Origin: Kiritimatiellia bacterium
GTDB lineage: Bacteria; Verrucomicrobiota; Kiritimatiellia; RFP12; UBA1067
Assembly (NCBI GenBank): GCA_017405115.1
Contig: JAFRBA010000244.1
Location: 1-64,000 of the forward strand
Reading direction: 5' to 3'
Length of the DNA stretch: 64,000 bases
Below are positions 42,947 through 51,997 of this stretch, in pieces. The stretch's first letter is position 1, and each line of letters starts with the position of its first letter. The notes under the pieces were generated by a model that was not told the origin of the DNA, did no database searches, and saw nothing but the letters and a program-made list of their open reading frames with translations. Both the position numbers and the translations under genes were made by a program.

Positions 42947-45436
42947 ATGAGCAAAGAAAGACCAACCGCAATCGAGGTGCGCGGGGCGAGGAAGAACAAC
43001 CTCAAGAACATAGATGTCGATATTCCCCTGGGTAAGATCGTCGGCGTCGCGGGCGTTTCGGGAAGCGGCAAGTCGTCTCTCGCGCTGGGCATCGTCTATG
43101 CCGAGGGATCGCGACGCTACCTCGAATCGCTTTCCACCTACACCCGCCGGCGGATGACGCAGGCGGAGCGCGCGGAAGTGGACGACGTGCGCTACGTCCC
43201 GGCCGCGCTTGCGCTCCGCCAGCGCCCCGGCGTCCCTGGCATCCGCTCCACGTTCGGCACCTCGACGGAACTGCTCAACTCGCTTAGGCTCATGTACTCG
43301 CGCCTCGCGTCGCACCGCTGTCCGAACGGACACTACCTCGCGCCGTCTCTCGACGTGGCGGCGGAGCGCGAACTGGTCTGTCCCGAATGCGGCACGCGCT
43401 TCTTCGCTCCCGGCGCGGAGGAGCTCGCCTTCAACTCTCAGGGCGCGTGCAAACGCTGCGACGGCACCGGCGTGGTGCGTGAAGTCGATCTGGCGACGAT
43501 CGTGCCGGACGATTCGCTCACGATCGACGAGGGCGCCGTCGCGCCGTGGCAGTCGCTCATGTGGTCGCTCATGAAGGACATCGCGCGCGACCATCTCGGC
43601 GTGCGGACGGACGTGCCGTGGCGCGACCTCACCGACCGGGAACGGGACATCGTCCTCCACGCGCCGCCGGAGAAGCACCACATGGTCTATCAGATCAAGA
43701 AGGACGGACGCTCCGGCGAGATGGACTTCACTTTCTTCAACGCCATCCACACCGTCGAGAACGCGCTCAAGAACGTGAAGGACGAGAAGAGCATGAAGCG
43801 CGTCGCGAAGTTTCTGAAGGAGGGGCCGTGTCCCGACTGCGGCGGCACGCGCCTCTCCGAACGCGCCCGCGCGCCGCTTCTGCGCGGCATTCCGCTCGAC
43901 AAGGCGTGCGAGATGACGCTGGCCGAGGCGGAGGAATGGGTGCGCGGCGTTCCCGCGTCCCTGCCCAAGCCGATGCGTCCGATGGCGGAACGAATCTGCG
44001 AGGCGTTCCACGATACGTCGCGCCGGCTGATGGAGCTCGGGCTTTCGTACCTTTCGCTCGACCGCGCCGCCTCGACGCTCTCCACCGGCGAACGCCAGCG
44101 CATGCAACTCGCCCGGGCGGTCAGGAACAGGACGACGGGCGTGCTGTACGTTCTCGACGAACCGTCCATCGGACTCCACCCGTCGAACCTGGAAGGGTTG
44201 ACGGGCGTGATGGACGACCTGGTCGCGGACGGCAACACGGTCCTGCTCGTGGACCACGACACGCAGGTGCTCTCGCACGCCGACTGGATCGTGGAACTGG
44301 GACCGGGTGCCGGTGCGAAGGGAGGAAAACTCATCGCGGAGGGAACGGTGGCCGCGATCGCGAAGAATCCCAAGTCGCAGATCGGGCCGTTTTTAGCCAC
44401 AAAGAACAAAAAGGACGTAAGGGACAAAAAGGACATAAGGGACGTGCTCCGCGCCTCCGCGTCTCCGCGTGAGATTCGGCTCACCACCTCCGCGATCCAT
44501 ACCGTGCAGCCACTGGAGGTGTCGTTTCCCAAGGGCAGGCTCTCGGTCGTGACGGGCGTTTCCGGCAGCGGCAAGACGACGCTGATCCTCGAAAGCCTCG
44601 TTCCGGGACTTGCCGCGCAGATCGGGGGACGCGCACTCCCCGCGCACGTCCGCTCGCTCTCCGCGCCCGGCATCGCGCAGGTGAAGCTCATCGACGCGAC
44701 GCCCATCGGCATCAACATCCGTTCGACTGTTGCGACGTACGCGAACGTCCATGACGAACTCCGCAAGATCTACGCTCGCACGGCGGACGCGAAGGAACGC
44801 GGGTACAAGGCGGGCGACTTCTCGTACAACACGGGCGCGCTGCGTTGTCCGACCTGCGACGGCACGGGCGAGATCAACCTTGACGTCCAGTTCCTGCCGG
44901 ACGTGGACATCCCTTGTCCCGACTGCCGCGGTTCGCGCTACGCGAAGGCGGCGTTTGCCGTCAGGCGAAAGGGCGTGTCCCTCCCGGAACTGATGGCGAT
45001 GAGCGTGGACGAGGCGCTGGATGCCTGTGCAGACCTTCCGCTCGTGAAGAGCCGCCTTCAGATTCTGCACGACATCGGCCTTGGCTACTTGACGCTCGGA
45101 GAGGAGACGCCAGGTCTTTCCGGCGGCGAGGCGCAGCGGCTCAAGCTTGCCAGCGAGATGGGGCGCGGGCAGGGCGATTCGGTCTTCGTCTTTGACGAGC
45201 CGACGATCGGGCTTCATCCGCTTGATGTGCGTACGTTGATGGAGGTGTTCCGTCATCTGATTGGCAATGGCGCTACCGTGATCGTGATCGAACACGACCT
45301 CGATGTCATCCGTGCCGCCGACTGGATCGTAGATATGGGCCCCGGCGGCGGCAAGGATGGCGGCCGAATCGTCGTCACCGGCACGCCATCCCAAATCAAA
45401 TCCTGCCCCCAAAGCGTGACAGCCCGCTATATCTGA
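42947..45436 (+). CDS. UvrA-like ABC ATPase (short UvrA paralogue)
   Basis: 829 aa, shorter than UvrA (about 940). Walker A sites GVSGSGKSS (36-44) and GVSGSGKTT (about 538-546), signatures LSTGERQRM and LSGGEAQRL, and two zinc clusters (CPNGH/CPECG and [12 protein letters not shown]) are present. The UvrB-binding and insertion regions appear reduced, as in UvrA2-type proteins linked to genotoxin tolerance. It could act in damage recognition, but not certainly in canonical excision repair. Between the two halves, about residues 482-509 derive from a dispersed repeat (44391-44473) read in frame. It is the first gene to the right of the island. Confidence 0.85.
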   Translation: MSKERPTAIEVRGARKNNLKNIDVDIPLGKIVGVAGVSGSGKSSLALGIVYAEGSRRYLESLSTYTRRRMTQAERAEVDDVRYVPAALALRQRPGVPGIRSTFGTSTELLNSLRLMYSRLASHRCPNGHYLAPSLDVAAERELVCPECGTRFFAPGAEELAFNSQGACKRCDGTGVVREVDLATIVPDDSLTIDEGAVAPWQSLMWSLMKDIARDHLGVRTDVPWRDLTDRERDIVLHAPPEKHHMVYQIKKDGRSGEMDFTFFNAIHTVENALKNVKDEKSMKRVAKFLKEGPCPDCGGTRLSERARAPLLRGIPLDKACEMTLAEAEEWVRGVPASLPKPMRPMAERICEAFHDTSRRLMELGLSYLSLDRAASTLSTGERQRMQLARAVRNRTTGVLYVLDEPSIGLHPSNLEGLTGVMDDLVADGNTVLLVDHDTQVLSHADWIVELGPGAGAKGGKLIAEGTVAAIAKNPKSQIGPFLATKNKKDVRDKKDIRDVLRASASPREIRLTTSAIHTVQPLEVSFPKGRLSVVTGVSGSGKTTLILESLVPGLAAQIGGRALPAHVRSLSAPGIAQVKLIDATPIGINIRSTVATYANVHDELRKIYARTADAKERGYKAGDFSYNTGALRCPTCDGTGEINLDVQFLPDVDIPCPDCRGSRYAKAAFAVRRKGVSLPELMAMSVDEALDACADLPLVKSRLQILHDIGLGYLTLGEETPGLSGGEAQRLKLASEMGRGQGDSVFVFDEPTIGLHPLDVRTLMEVFRHLIGNGATVIVIEHDLDVIRAADWIVDMGPGGGKDGGRIVVTGTPSQIKSCPQSVTARYI
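44391..44473 (+). repeat. Dispersed repeat read in frame inside the UvrA-like gene
   Basis: TTTTAGCCACAAAGAAC is followed by AAAAAGGACGTAAGGGAC / AAAAAGGACATAAGGGAC (an internal duplication of 18 nt) and by CTCCGCGCCTCCGCGTCTCC. The same family of sequence occurs at 30725-30771 on the other strand, in an intergenic region. Here it forms a charged linker ([14 protein letters not shown]) between the two ABC halves. Confidence 0.65.
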
Positions 45437-45463
45437 CCGAACGCGATAGTCCGCACAAGAATG

Positions 45464-45512
45464 ATGAGAAATGCCACTGTCCCAGTCGCCTTTGAACTAT
45501 CGGCATTCTCAT
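45464..45512 (+). terminator. Imperfect hairpin between the UvrA-like gene and the secretion operon
   Basis: ATGAGAAATGCC (45464-45475) can pair with GGCATTCTCAT (45502-45512) with one bulged A, around a 26-nt loop. No T-run follows. It may be a weak terminator or a leader structure for the pseudopilin gene. Confidence 0.3.
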
Positions 45513-45550
45513 GGCGTTATATCCAGTGAATGTTGCAAGGAGATGTACAT

Positions 45551-46435
45551 ATGCGTCACGGGTTCACGTTGATTGAACTCGTTGCGGTTGTTGCGATATT
45601 GTCAATTATCGCCTTGCTGGCCGTTTCTCGTGTTACCGAAGTCTCGCATCGCGCCAAGATGGCCGCCGCCGAGCGCGACCTTGCGACCATCCGCGATGCA
45701 TTTGTATCCAATGATGGTGGTTATCTTAGCGATATGAGTGGAATACCTGGCTTTTCTCTTGGATATCTTCGTATCGCAAACTTGATGATCGCTACTAATC
45801 TCTATGGTTCGGTTGCCGACAGCAGGGTTTATTCGTCCGGTTTTCGCGTTGACGATCCAAATCGGTCGTCAAATATCGCGGGCTGTGCAGTGCCTGCGGC
45901 GTTTACGCAGTGGGATGATGAGAGCGAGCGCGGATGGCGCGGACCGTATGTCAAGTCATGGACCGGCGAGTTTCCGTCCGAGTCAGACGTGCGATTCCCC
46001 GCCGACTCCACTTTTGGCAGTCGCGGTTTTTTTCCGCCTGTCGACGGATTGCGAGAGCCGGAAGCTTTTCTGCGAGGAGAAGGCGGTTGTTCGATATACG
46101 GGTTCCCTGGCGAGCCGGCAGTCATGGATCCCTGGGGCAATCCCTATGTTCTTCAGATACCCCCTGCGCAGGCGTTCCCCGGCTCGAACACCAATCTTTC
46201 GGACGACATTCGCTTCCGCTATGCGCGGGTGGTCTCGGCCGGGCCTGACGGGCGGCTCCAGACGCCGTGTTTTGCGCTGAACTTGACGAACCGCTGGGAG
46301 ACCGCGTGGACAGTCGGCTTTCAGCGCCTCTCCCGCCAGGCGGGTCGTTTCGGGTCTGATGTCGCCGCTCGCGGCGACGACCTCGTGCTGTTCCTTGTCC
46401 GCAACGATGTTGACGAAGGGGAGGATTTCCCGTGA
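45551..46435 (+). CDS. Type II secretion/type IV pilus pseudopilin (GspG-like)
   Basis: 294 aa from ATG 45551 (AAGGAG at 45538). The class III signal HGFTLIELVAVVAILSIIALLAVSRV (cleavage before F, Glu at +5) is that of a pseudopilin processed by a prepilin peptidase. The globular domain is large (about 270 aa) and includes a conserved PWGNPYVLQIP motif shared with the next gene. First gene of an operon of nine (45551-55178). No prepilin peptidase gene is present in this window. Confidence 0.85.
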   Translation: MRHGFTLIELVAVVAILSIIALLAVSRVTEVSHRAKMAAAERDLATIRDAFVSNDGGYLSDMSGIPGFSLGYLRIANLMIATNLYGSVADSRVYSSGFRVDDPNRSSNIAGCAVPAAFTQWDDESERGWRGPYVKSWTGEFPSESDVRFPADSTFGSRGFFPPVDGLREPEAFLRGEGGCSIYGFPGEPAVMDPWGNPYVLQIPPAQAFPGSNTNLSDDIRFRYARVVSAGPDGRLQTPCFALNLTNRWETAWTVGFQRLSRQAGRFGSDVAARGDDLVLFLVRNDVDEGEDFP

Positions 46436-47217
46436 GAGGCGCCTTTACGCTTGTCGAACTGGTGCTTGTGCTGCTCGTCATGGCGCTCACCGCGCATCTT
46501 GCCGTGCGCGAGGTGTCGCGCATCCGCGACGCGAAGCTTGTGACGGCGGCGGACCGTCAGCTCGAGGAAATACGCGAAGCGGCGCTTGCATTCCTCTCCG
46601 ACACGGGAAGGTCCGTGGTGGTTACAAACGGAACGCTGTCCGAGCTGTGGGAGCGACCGGCCGGCATGCCGGGCTACCGTGTCGTTCCCGCCACGGCGGC
46701 GAACCTCGTTTCGGGGGCTGATCCGCAGCTTGCCAACGCCGGGATCTCGGTGCCGACAGGCTGGCGCGGCCCCTACCTGAGGCTGCCGTTCGGGAAAACT
46801 CGCCTTCTGGATCCGTGGGGGAATCCGATCGAGACGGAGGACGCGGCAGGCTTCAGCCGCATTGGCATTACGAATGGCGTCTATGGCGCATCCGTTTCGC
46901 ACTACGGGCCGAAGGGGCAGTCTGGCGCGGTCAGGACCGTGTCTCTTCTCCCGGAGCGCGGCGGCGAATGCTCGCTTACGGTTTGGGCCACGGGGCCGAA
47001 CCTTTCCGGCGACGTCCGGCTTGCATGGTACGGGCCTGCGGACGGCTTGATAACCGGCGACGTGGCGACCGTCTCGGCCAACGCGCAGCATCGCTTCGAG
47101 GGGCTGGCGCCTGGCGAGAGGATAGTGACCGCCGCGAAGGCCGGGGCTTCGGTACCGGTCGTTCGCCTCGTCGACCTGAAGCCCGGCGACAATGTTCTGG
47201 AGGTGGTGATTCCGTGA
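46432..47217 (+). CDS. Second pseudopilin
   Basis: 261 aa, GTG start overlapping the previous stop (GTGA). The signal GAFTLVELVLVLLVMALTAHLAVREV is again class III. It contains DPWGNPIETE, matching the first pseudopilin, and a C-terminal Ig-like/beta segment (CSLTVWATGPNLSGDVRLAW). Probably a minor or major pseudopilin of the same filament. Confidence 0.85.
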   Translation: MRGAFTLVELVLVLLVMALTAHLAVREVSRIRDAKLVTAADRQLEEIREAALAFLSDTGRSVVVTNGTLSELWERPAGMPGYRVVPATAANLVSGADPQLANAGISVPTGWRGPYLRLPFGKTRLLDPWGNPIETEDAAGFSRIGITNGVYGASVSHYGPKGQSGAVRTVSLLPERGGECSLTVWATGPNLSGDVRLAWYGPADGLITGDVATVSANAQHRFEGLAPGERIVTAAKAGASVPVVRLVDLKPGDNVLEVVIP

Positions 47218-47969
47218 GCAGAAGCGCGGCACTTTCGGTGATGGAGGATCCGTCGTCATTCCGGCAGCAGGTGCGAATGGCGGTGATGCAGGTCGCCGGG
47301 CTGAAGCCGTCCGAGCTGGAGATGGCCCTTGCCTACGAGGTCGAGCCATCCTCGGGGATTCCGGCGGCCGAGGCGGAGCTGGCCTACCGCCTGGTGGCTG
47401 GCGACGATCCGACGGTTCGCGTATACGAGGTCGCAGTGCGCCGCCGAAAGGCGAAAGCTTCGGCAGGCGGCGATCGGCTAGTTGCGCCTCTGACGATTGC
47501 CGGAGCCGTCGTTCTTCTGCTTGTGGCGGCGGATGCGGTGCGGACGTTCATGACGAGTTCAAGGCTGGAGCGCGACGTTGCCGTATGCGAACGGCTCGAC
47601 GCCAAGGTTAAAGCGGTGCAGCGCGAGGCGAAGGCTGCCAGGGAGGAGGCGCAGGCCGTCCGCGCACGGCGCGAGGCGGCGGCGAAGGCCCAGGACGACG
47701 TCGCGCGGCTCAGGTCCGCATGGCCGAGGCTCCTCAGGTCGATTGCCCAGTCATGCGGCGACAGGGCGGTCCTGACGTCGCTTGGCGCTGACGGCGCGTT
47801 CCGCGCGAAGTTCTCCGCGACGACGGTCTCGCCGCGCGCGGCGGCGGACGTGATGGTGGAGCTTTCGGAAGCCGCCTCGAAGGTCGGATGGCGGGTGACC
47901 CCCGGCTCGACTGCGACCAGCGCACAAGGCACTACAACCTCATTCGACTGCGAGATCGTCCATGACTGA
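47214..47969 (+). CDS. PilN/GspL-like inner-membrane assembly protein
   Basis: 251 aa, GTG start at 47214 overlapping the previous stop. A cytoplasmic N-terminus of about 84 residues is followed by one transmembrane helix (LTIAGAVVLLLVAADAV), a coiled coil (RLERDVAVCERLDAKVKAVQREAKAAREEAQ) and a periplasmic domain. This layout is typical of PilN or the GspL C-terminal part. No direct sequence signature was recognised, so the call rests on topology and position. Confidence 0.6.
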   Translation: MSRSAALSVMEDPSSFRQQVRMAVMQVAGLKPSELEMALAYEVEPSSGIPAAEAELAYRLVAGDDPTVRVYEVAVRRRKAKASAGGDRLVAPLTIAGAVVLLLVAADAVRTFMTSSRLERDVAVCERLDAKVKAVQREAKAAREEAQAVRARREAAAKAQDDVARLRSAWPRLLRSIAQSCGDRAVLTSLGADGAFRAKFSATTVSPRAAADVMVELSEAASKVGWRVTPGSTATSAQGTTTSFDCEIVHD

Positions 47970-48507
47970 GATGCGCACAAAGGACAAGCTGTTCCTGGCC
48001 GTCGCCGTTCCACTGGCCGTGGCGGCGCTCTACTGGTTCGGCTGGCGCGCTGACGCGGGTCGCAGGATAGACGCGCTGCGCCAGCGCCAGTCTGCGCTCG
48101 TCTCTCAGGAAGGCTTCGACGACGAGATGGCCAGGGCGCGGCGACAGGCCGATGCCGCGCGCGAGGAGCTTGCCGCGGAGCGCAGTGCGCCGGCGCCGGC
48201 CGCAAAGGTGAAGGGGCGCGCGGGCGAGTCGGAGGCCGAGCGAAGCCGCACGGTCGTGGAGACCTTGCGCGCGGCGGGCCTGAAGATCGTACGGAGCGAA
48301 GTCTCGGACGGCAGGCAGGCGGCGTCGGACTCGCTGAAGATGACGGGAATCCGCCCGTCCCCGACGGTCCGCAGATGGACTGTGGAAGGAACGTATCCTG
48401 CGCTCATGTCCGCGCTCGACCGCTTCGTCTCGGACGAGCTCGCCGTTGTGCCGCTGTCGGTGTCGATCGATCCGCCGTCGCGAGTCGTCCTCACGGTCGC
48501 GTTCTAG
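47962..48507 (+). CDS. PilO/GspM-like inner-membrane assembly protein
   Basis: 181 aa overlapping the previous gene by 8 nt. One N-terminal transmembrane helix (LFLAVAVPLAVAALYWFGW), a coiled coil rich in Arg/Glu/Ala, and a small alpha/beta domain with the VEGTYPALMSALDRF segment common to PilO/GspM folds. It pairs with the upstream PilN-like protein in the usual order. Confidence 0.6.
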   Translation: MTEMRTKDKLFLAVAVPLAVAALYWFGWRADAGRRIDALRQRQSALVSQEGFDDEMARARRQADAAREELAAERSAPAPAAKVKGRAGESEAERSRTVVETLRAAGLKIVRSEVSDGRQAASDSLKMTGIRPSPTVRRWTVEGTYPALMSALDRFVSDELAVVPLSVSIDPPSRVVLTVAF

Positions 48508-48513
48508 GAGCCC

Positions 48514-49626
48514 ATGCCAATGACGCCAATACTTGAAAGCATTCTTTCGATCTGCGAGGAGCACGGGGCCAGCGACATCCACCTGACGGCCGGGTTCGCG
48601 CCGCGTTTCCGGGTGCGTGGCGCGCTGGTCGAGAAGGGGGACTTCGCCCCCTTCGACGAGAAGGCGGTGGACGCCGTGGCCACGGAGCTCGGCCTCTACA
48701 CGCTTCCGCTCGGCAGCCCCGACGGCACGGAGCGCGTCCGCGTGATCCTGCTGAAGAAGGGCGCGATCGACGGTGCGCTCACGAGCCCGTCGGGCACGCG
48801 CTATCGCTTCAACGTCTATCGCGAGTCGGGCCGCCACGCGGTGGCCCTCCGCAGGCTCGACTCGTCGTTCAGGTCCTTCACGGAGCTGGGCATTCCCCCG
48901 AGGATGTCCGAGTTCTGCGACGAGCGCGACGGGCTGGTGGTCGTAACGGGACCCACTGGATCGGGCAAGTCCACCACGCTCGCCACGATGATCGACAGCA
49001 TAAACAGGCGACGTGACGGGCACATAATAACCATCGAAGACCCGATCGAGTACGTCCACAAGTCCGCCAGGTGCTTCGTAAACCAGCGGCAGGTGGGGCG
49101 CGACGCAGTGAGCTTCAACGCGGCGCTGGTGGAGTCGCTCCGCCAGGATCCAGACGTGATACTCGTCGGCGAGATACGCGACACGGACACGGTGCGCACG
49201 GCGCTCCGGGCGGCGGAGACTGGGCATCTCGTCTTCACCACGCTTCACGCAGGGGACTGCGCAGGGGCGGTGGAGAGGCTCGTGTCGGTGTTCCCGGCGG
49301 ACGAGCAGAACAGCGCGCGGCACCAGCTCGCGCTCGTCCTGCGCGGCATCTGCGCGCAGCATCTTCTGCCGACGCCGGACGGGTCGGCTCGCCATCCCGC
49401 GTGCGAGCTTCTCGTCAACACGACTGCCGCGGCGAACCTGATAGCGAGCGGCCGCACCGCGCAGCTCTATTCGGTAATCGAGACTGGCGCCGCGACTGGG
49501 ATGCGCACCCTCGACCAGTCGCTTGCGGAGCTGCTCGCGAACGGTCTCATCTCCGAGCGCAGCGCGGCGGCGGTTTCGAGGAATCCGGACTTGCTGAAGG
49601 GGAGGGTCAATGCTCTCCGCCGCTGA
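48514..49626 (+). CDS. PilT-family ATPase
   Basis: 370 aa. The N-terminal HGASDIHLTAGFAPRFRVRG is typical of PilT/PilU. Walker A GPTGSGKST is at about 146-154, with the Asp box ITIEDPIEYVH, Walker B VILVGEIRDTD and the His box HLVFTTLHAGD. PilT drives retraction of type IV pili. Its presence next to a GspE-type ATPase points to a dynamic, pilus-like filament rather than a plain type II secretion system. Confidence 0.85.
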   Translation: MPMTPILESILSICEEHGASDIHLTAGFAPRFRVRGALVEKGDFAPFDEKAVDAVATELGLYTLPLGSPDGTERVRVILLKKGAIDGALTSPSGTRYRFNVYRESGRHAVALRRLDSSFRSFTELGIPPRMSEFCDERDGLVVVTGPTGSGKSTTLATMIDSINRRRDGHIITIEDPIEYVHKSARCFVNQRQVGRDAVSFNAALVESLRQDPDVILVGEIRDTDTVRTALRAAETGHLVFTTLHAGDCAGAVERLVSVFPADEQNSARHQLALVLRGICAQHLLPTPDGSARHPACELLVNTTAAANLIASGRTAQLYSVIETGAATGMRTLDQSLAELLANGLISERSAAAVSRNPDLLKGRVNALRR

Positions 49627-50749
49627 GCTGCTGATGCACGCGGAGCGCGTCTCCGACCCCGTGCGCCTCGTCGACCGCATTCTCCGCGCGGGGCTGCTCC
49701 TGCACGCCTCCGACGTCCACTTCGACCCGTTCGCCGACTCCGTGCGCGTGCGTTTCCGCATCGACGGCGAGCTCGAGGAGGTCCTGCGGATCCCGGCCTC
49801 CATGCAGAGCGCGGTGACGAGCCGGCTCAAGGTGCTCGCCTCCATGGACATCGCGGAGCGGCGTGCCCCGCAGGACGGCGGGTTCTCGTGGCGCATGAGC
49901 GCGCCTGGCGCGGTCGGCGCGGCGCCTCTGGACATACGGATGGCGACGCTTCCCGTGCGCCACGGCGAGCGCATCACCCTCAGGCTCCTCGAGACCGGAG
50001 GGCGCAGGCTCGCGATCGACGACATAGGGCTTTCGGCCGCGGACCGCGCCGTCGTCGACGGCGTGCTCGGCCGTCCGCACGGGCTCGTGCTGCTGACTGG
50101 CCCGACAGGCTCCGGCAAGACGACCACCCTCTATGCGTTCATCGGCGAGCTCCTGAAGGGGGCGCCGCGCAACATAATAACCGTGGAGGACCCGATAGAG
50201 TACGAGATTCCCGGCGTTGCGCAGGCCGAGGTCGACTCCTCCGACAAGGTGAACTTCGCAAAGGCGCTGAAGTCGATTCTGCGCCACGACCCCGATGTCG
50301 TCATGATAGGCGAGATACGGGACGCCGAGTCTCTGGACGTGGCGGTGAAGTCGGCGCTTACTGGCCATCTCGTGCTCTCTACGCTCCACACGAACAGCGC
50401 GGTAGGGGCCGTGACGCGTCTCAGGAACATGGGCCTGGCCAACCATCTCATATCCGCGACCCTGCGGCTCTCGATAGCGCAGAGGCTCGTGCGCAGGCTC
50501 TGCGCCGAATGCCGCGGGAAGGGCTGCGCCGCGTGCTCCGGCCGCGGCTTCAGCGGGCGCATCGGGATATTCGAGCTGTTCCGTCCCGACGCGGAGGCGG
50601 CGCGGCTCGTCGCGGACGGCGCGACGGAGGCGGAGATCCTCGCGGCCGCCAGGTCGGCGGGCTTCGTCTCGCTTGCGGAGGACGCGCGCGCCAAGGTCCT
50701 GTCCGGTGACACGACCGAGTCGGAGATACTCAAGGTGGTGGTCGACTGA
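49610..50749 (+). CDS. GspE/PilB-family assembly ATPase, short form
   Basis: 379 aa, starting within the end of the PilT gene. It has Walker A GPTGSGKTT at about 164-172, ITVEDPIEYEI, VVMIGEIRDAE, LVLSTLHTNSAVGA, and the zinc-type CAECRGKGCAACSGRG near 297-312, which distinguishes GspE/PilB from PilT. The N-terminal MshEN-type domain present in most family members (500-570 aa) is absent. It powers filament extension in the inner membrane complex. Confidence 0.85.
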   Translation: MLSAAELLMHAERVSDPVRLVDRILRAGLLLHASDVHFDPFADSVRVRFRIDGELEEVLRIPASMQSAVTSRLKVLASMDIAERRAPQDGGFSWRMSAPGAVGAAPLDIRMATLPVRHGERITLRLLETGGRRLAIDDIGLSAADRAVVDGVLGRPHGLVLLTGPTGSGKTTTLYAFIGELLKGAPRNIITVEDPIEYEIPGVAQAEVDSSDKVNFAKALKSILRHDPDVVMIGEIRDAESLDVAVKSALTGHLVLSTLHTNSAVGAVTRLRNMGLANHLISATLRLSIAQRLVRRLCAECRGKGCAACSGRGFSGRIGIFELFRPDAEAARLVADGATEAEILAAARSAGFVSLAEDARAKVLSGDTTESEILKVVVD

Positions 50750-51963
50750 TGCTCTTCACTGTCACGGCAAGGGACGCAGAGGGCGTCACGCGCACTTTCT
50801 CGCGGGAGGCGGAATCGCGTTCGGCGCTCGCCCTTGCGCTGCGGGCCGAGCGATGGCTAGTCCTCGACATGAAGGAGGAGAGGGCCGCGGGGCCGGCGCT
50901 TCCGCCGGCATGGCATCCGTCATGGCTCAGGCCGGTGTCGGGCTTCGACGTCGAGATGGGCCTTCGCGAACTCGCCTCGATGCTCAGGAGCGGCATCACG
51001 CTCCTCAAGGGGCTTCGCGCGGTCGCGGAGCAGGCGCCTTCGCCGCGGGCGAAGCGCATGTGGCTGCGTGCCGCGGACAGCGTCCTGGGCGGAAGTTCGT
51101 TCGCCGCGGCATTGTCGGAGCAGCCGCGGCACTTCGGCGAGATAGTCGTTCGCCTCAGCGAGGTCGGCGAGCGTTCCGGGGAGCTGGAGCACACGGTGAG
51201 CCGCGCGGCGGACCAGCTTGAGGCGCGGCGTAACCTGCGCACGACGGTGGTGAACGCGCTGATGTACCCGTCGGTCGCCGTGCTGGCCGCCGTTGGCGTG
51301 AGCGCATACCTGGTCCTGGCGGTCATCCCGAAGATCGCGGAGTTCCTGGAGTCAGGCGGCACGGACCTGCCGGAGCTGACGCGGATGCTGATGGACATCT
51401 CGTCGTGGGTGTCTTCCAACTGGATGCTCGTCTTCGCCTGGACGGCGTGCGCGACCGCGGCGTGGTTCGTCGTGAGGATGCACGAGCGGGGGCGGGAGCT
51501 GGAGGACGTGCTCCTCCTGCGGCTTCCCGTCGCGGGGCGGATACTGCGCCTGTCGGGAACCGCGTTGTTCGCGCGCTCGATGCAGATCATGACGGAGTCC
51601 GGCGTGACGCTTCTCGACGCGCTTTCCACCGGAGCCCGGCTCATGGGGAACAGGAGGTTCCGGCGCAGGGTGCAGGACGCGCACGACGGCGTGCTTGGCG
51701 GGCGCTCCCTTGCGGAATCGCTGTCGCCCGCAGTCGAGTTCATGCCGATGATGCGCCACATGGCGGCGGTCGGCGAGGTGGGCGGCTCGCTGCCGGAGAC
51801 GTTCGGGGAGACGGCACGCCTGCACGAGATGATGCTTTCGGTCGCGGTGAAGCGCTTCGGGATGCTGATCGAGCCGGTGATGATCGTCGTGACGGCCGTC
51901 ATCGTGGGCTTTGTCTACATCGCGTTCTTCACGGCGATATTCGCAATGGCAGGGGCGTCGTGA
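50749..51963 (+). CDS. GspF/PilC inner-membrane platform protein
   Basis: 404 aa with TGATG overlap to the ATPase gene. Two homologous T2SSF helical domains (FDVEMGLRELASMLRSGITLLKGL and ALFARSMQIMTESGVTLLDALSTGARLM) and three transmembrane helices (near 165-190, 215-235 and 372-398) form the platform that couples the ATPases to pseudopilin assembly. Confidence 0.9.
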   Translation: MLFTVTARDAEGVTRTFSREAESRSALALALRAERWLVLDMKEERAAGPALPPAWHPSWLRPVSGFDVEMGLRELASMLRSGITLLKGLRAVAEQAPSPRAKRMWLRAADSVLGGSSFAAALSEQPRHFGEIVVRLSEVGERSGELEHTVSRAADQLEARRNLRTTVVNALMYPSVAVLAAVGVSAYLVLAVIPKIAEFLESGGTDLPELTRMLMDISSWVSSNWMLVFAWTACATAAWFVVRMHERGRELEDVLLLRLPVAGRILRLSGTALFARSMQIMTESGVTLLDALSTGARLMGNRRFRRRVQDAHDGVLGGRSLAESLSPAVEFMPMMRHMAAVGEVGGSLPETFGETARLHEMMLSVAVKRFGMLIEPVMIVVTAVIVGFVYIAFFTAIFAMAGAS

Positions 51964-51997
51964 GGGCTGACGCGGCAAAAGGAAAGGTGAACGGCAC

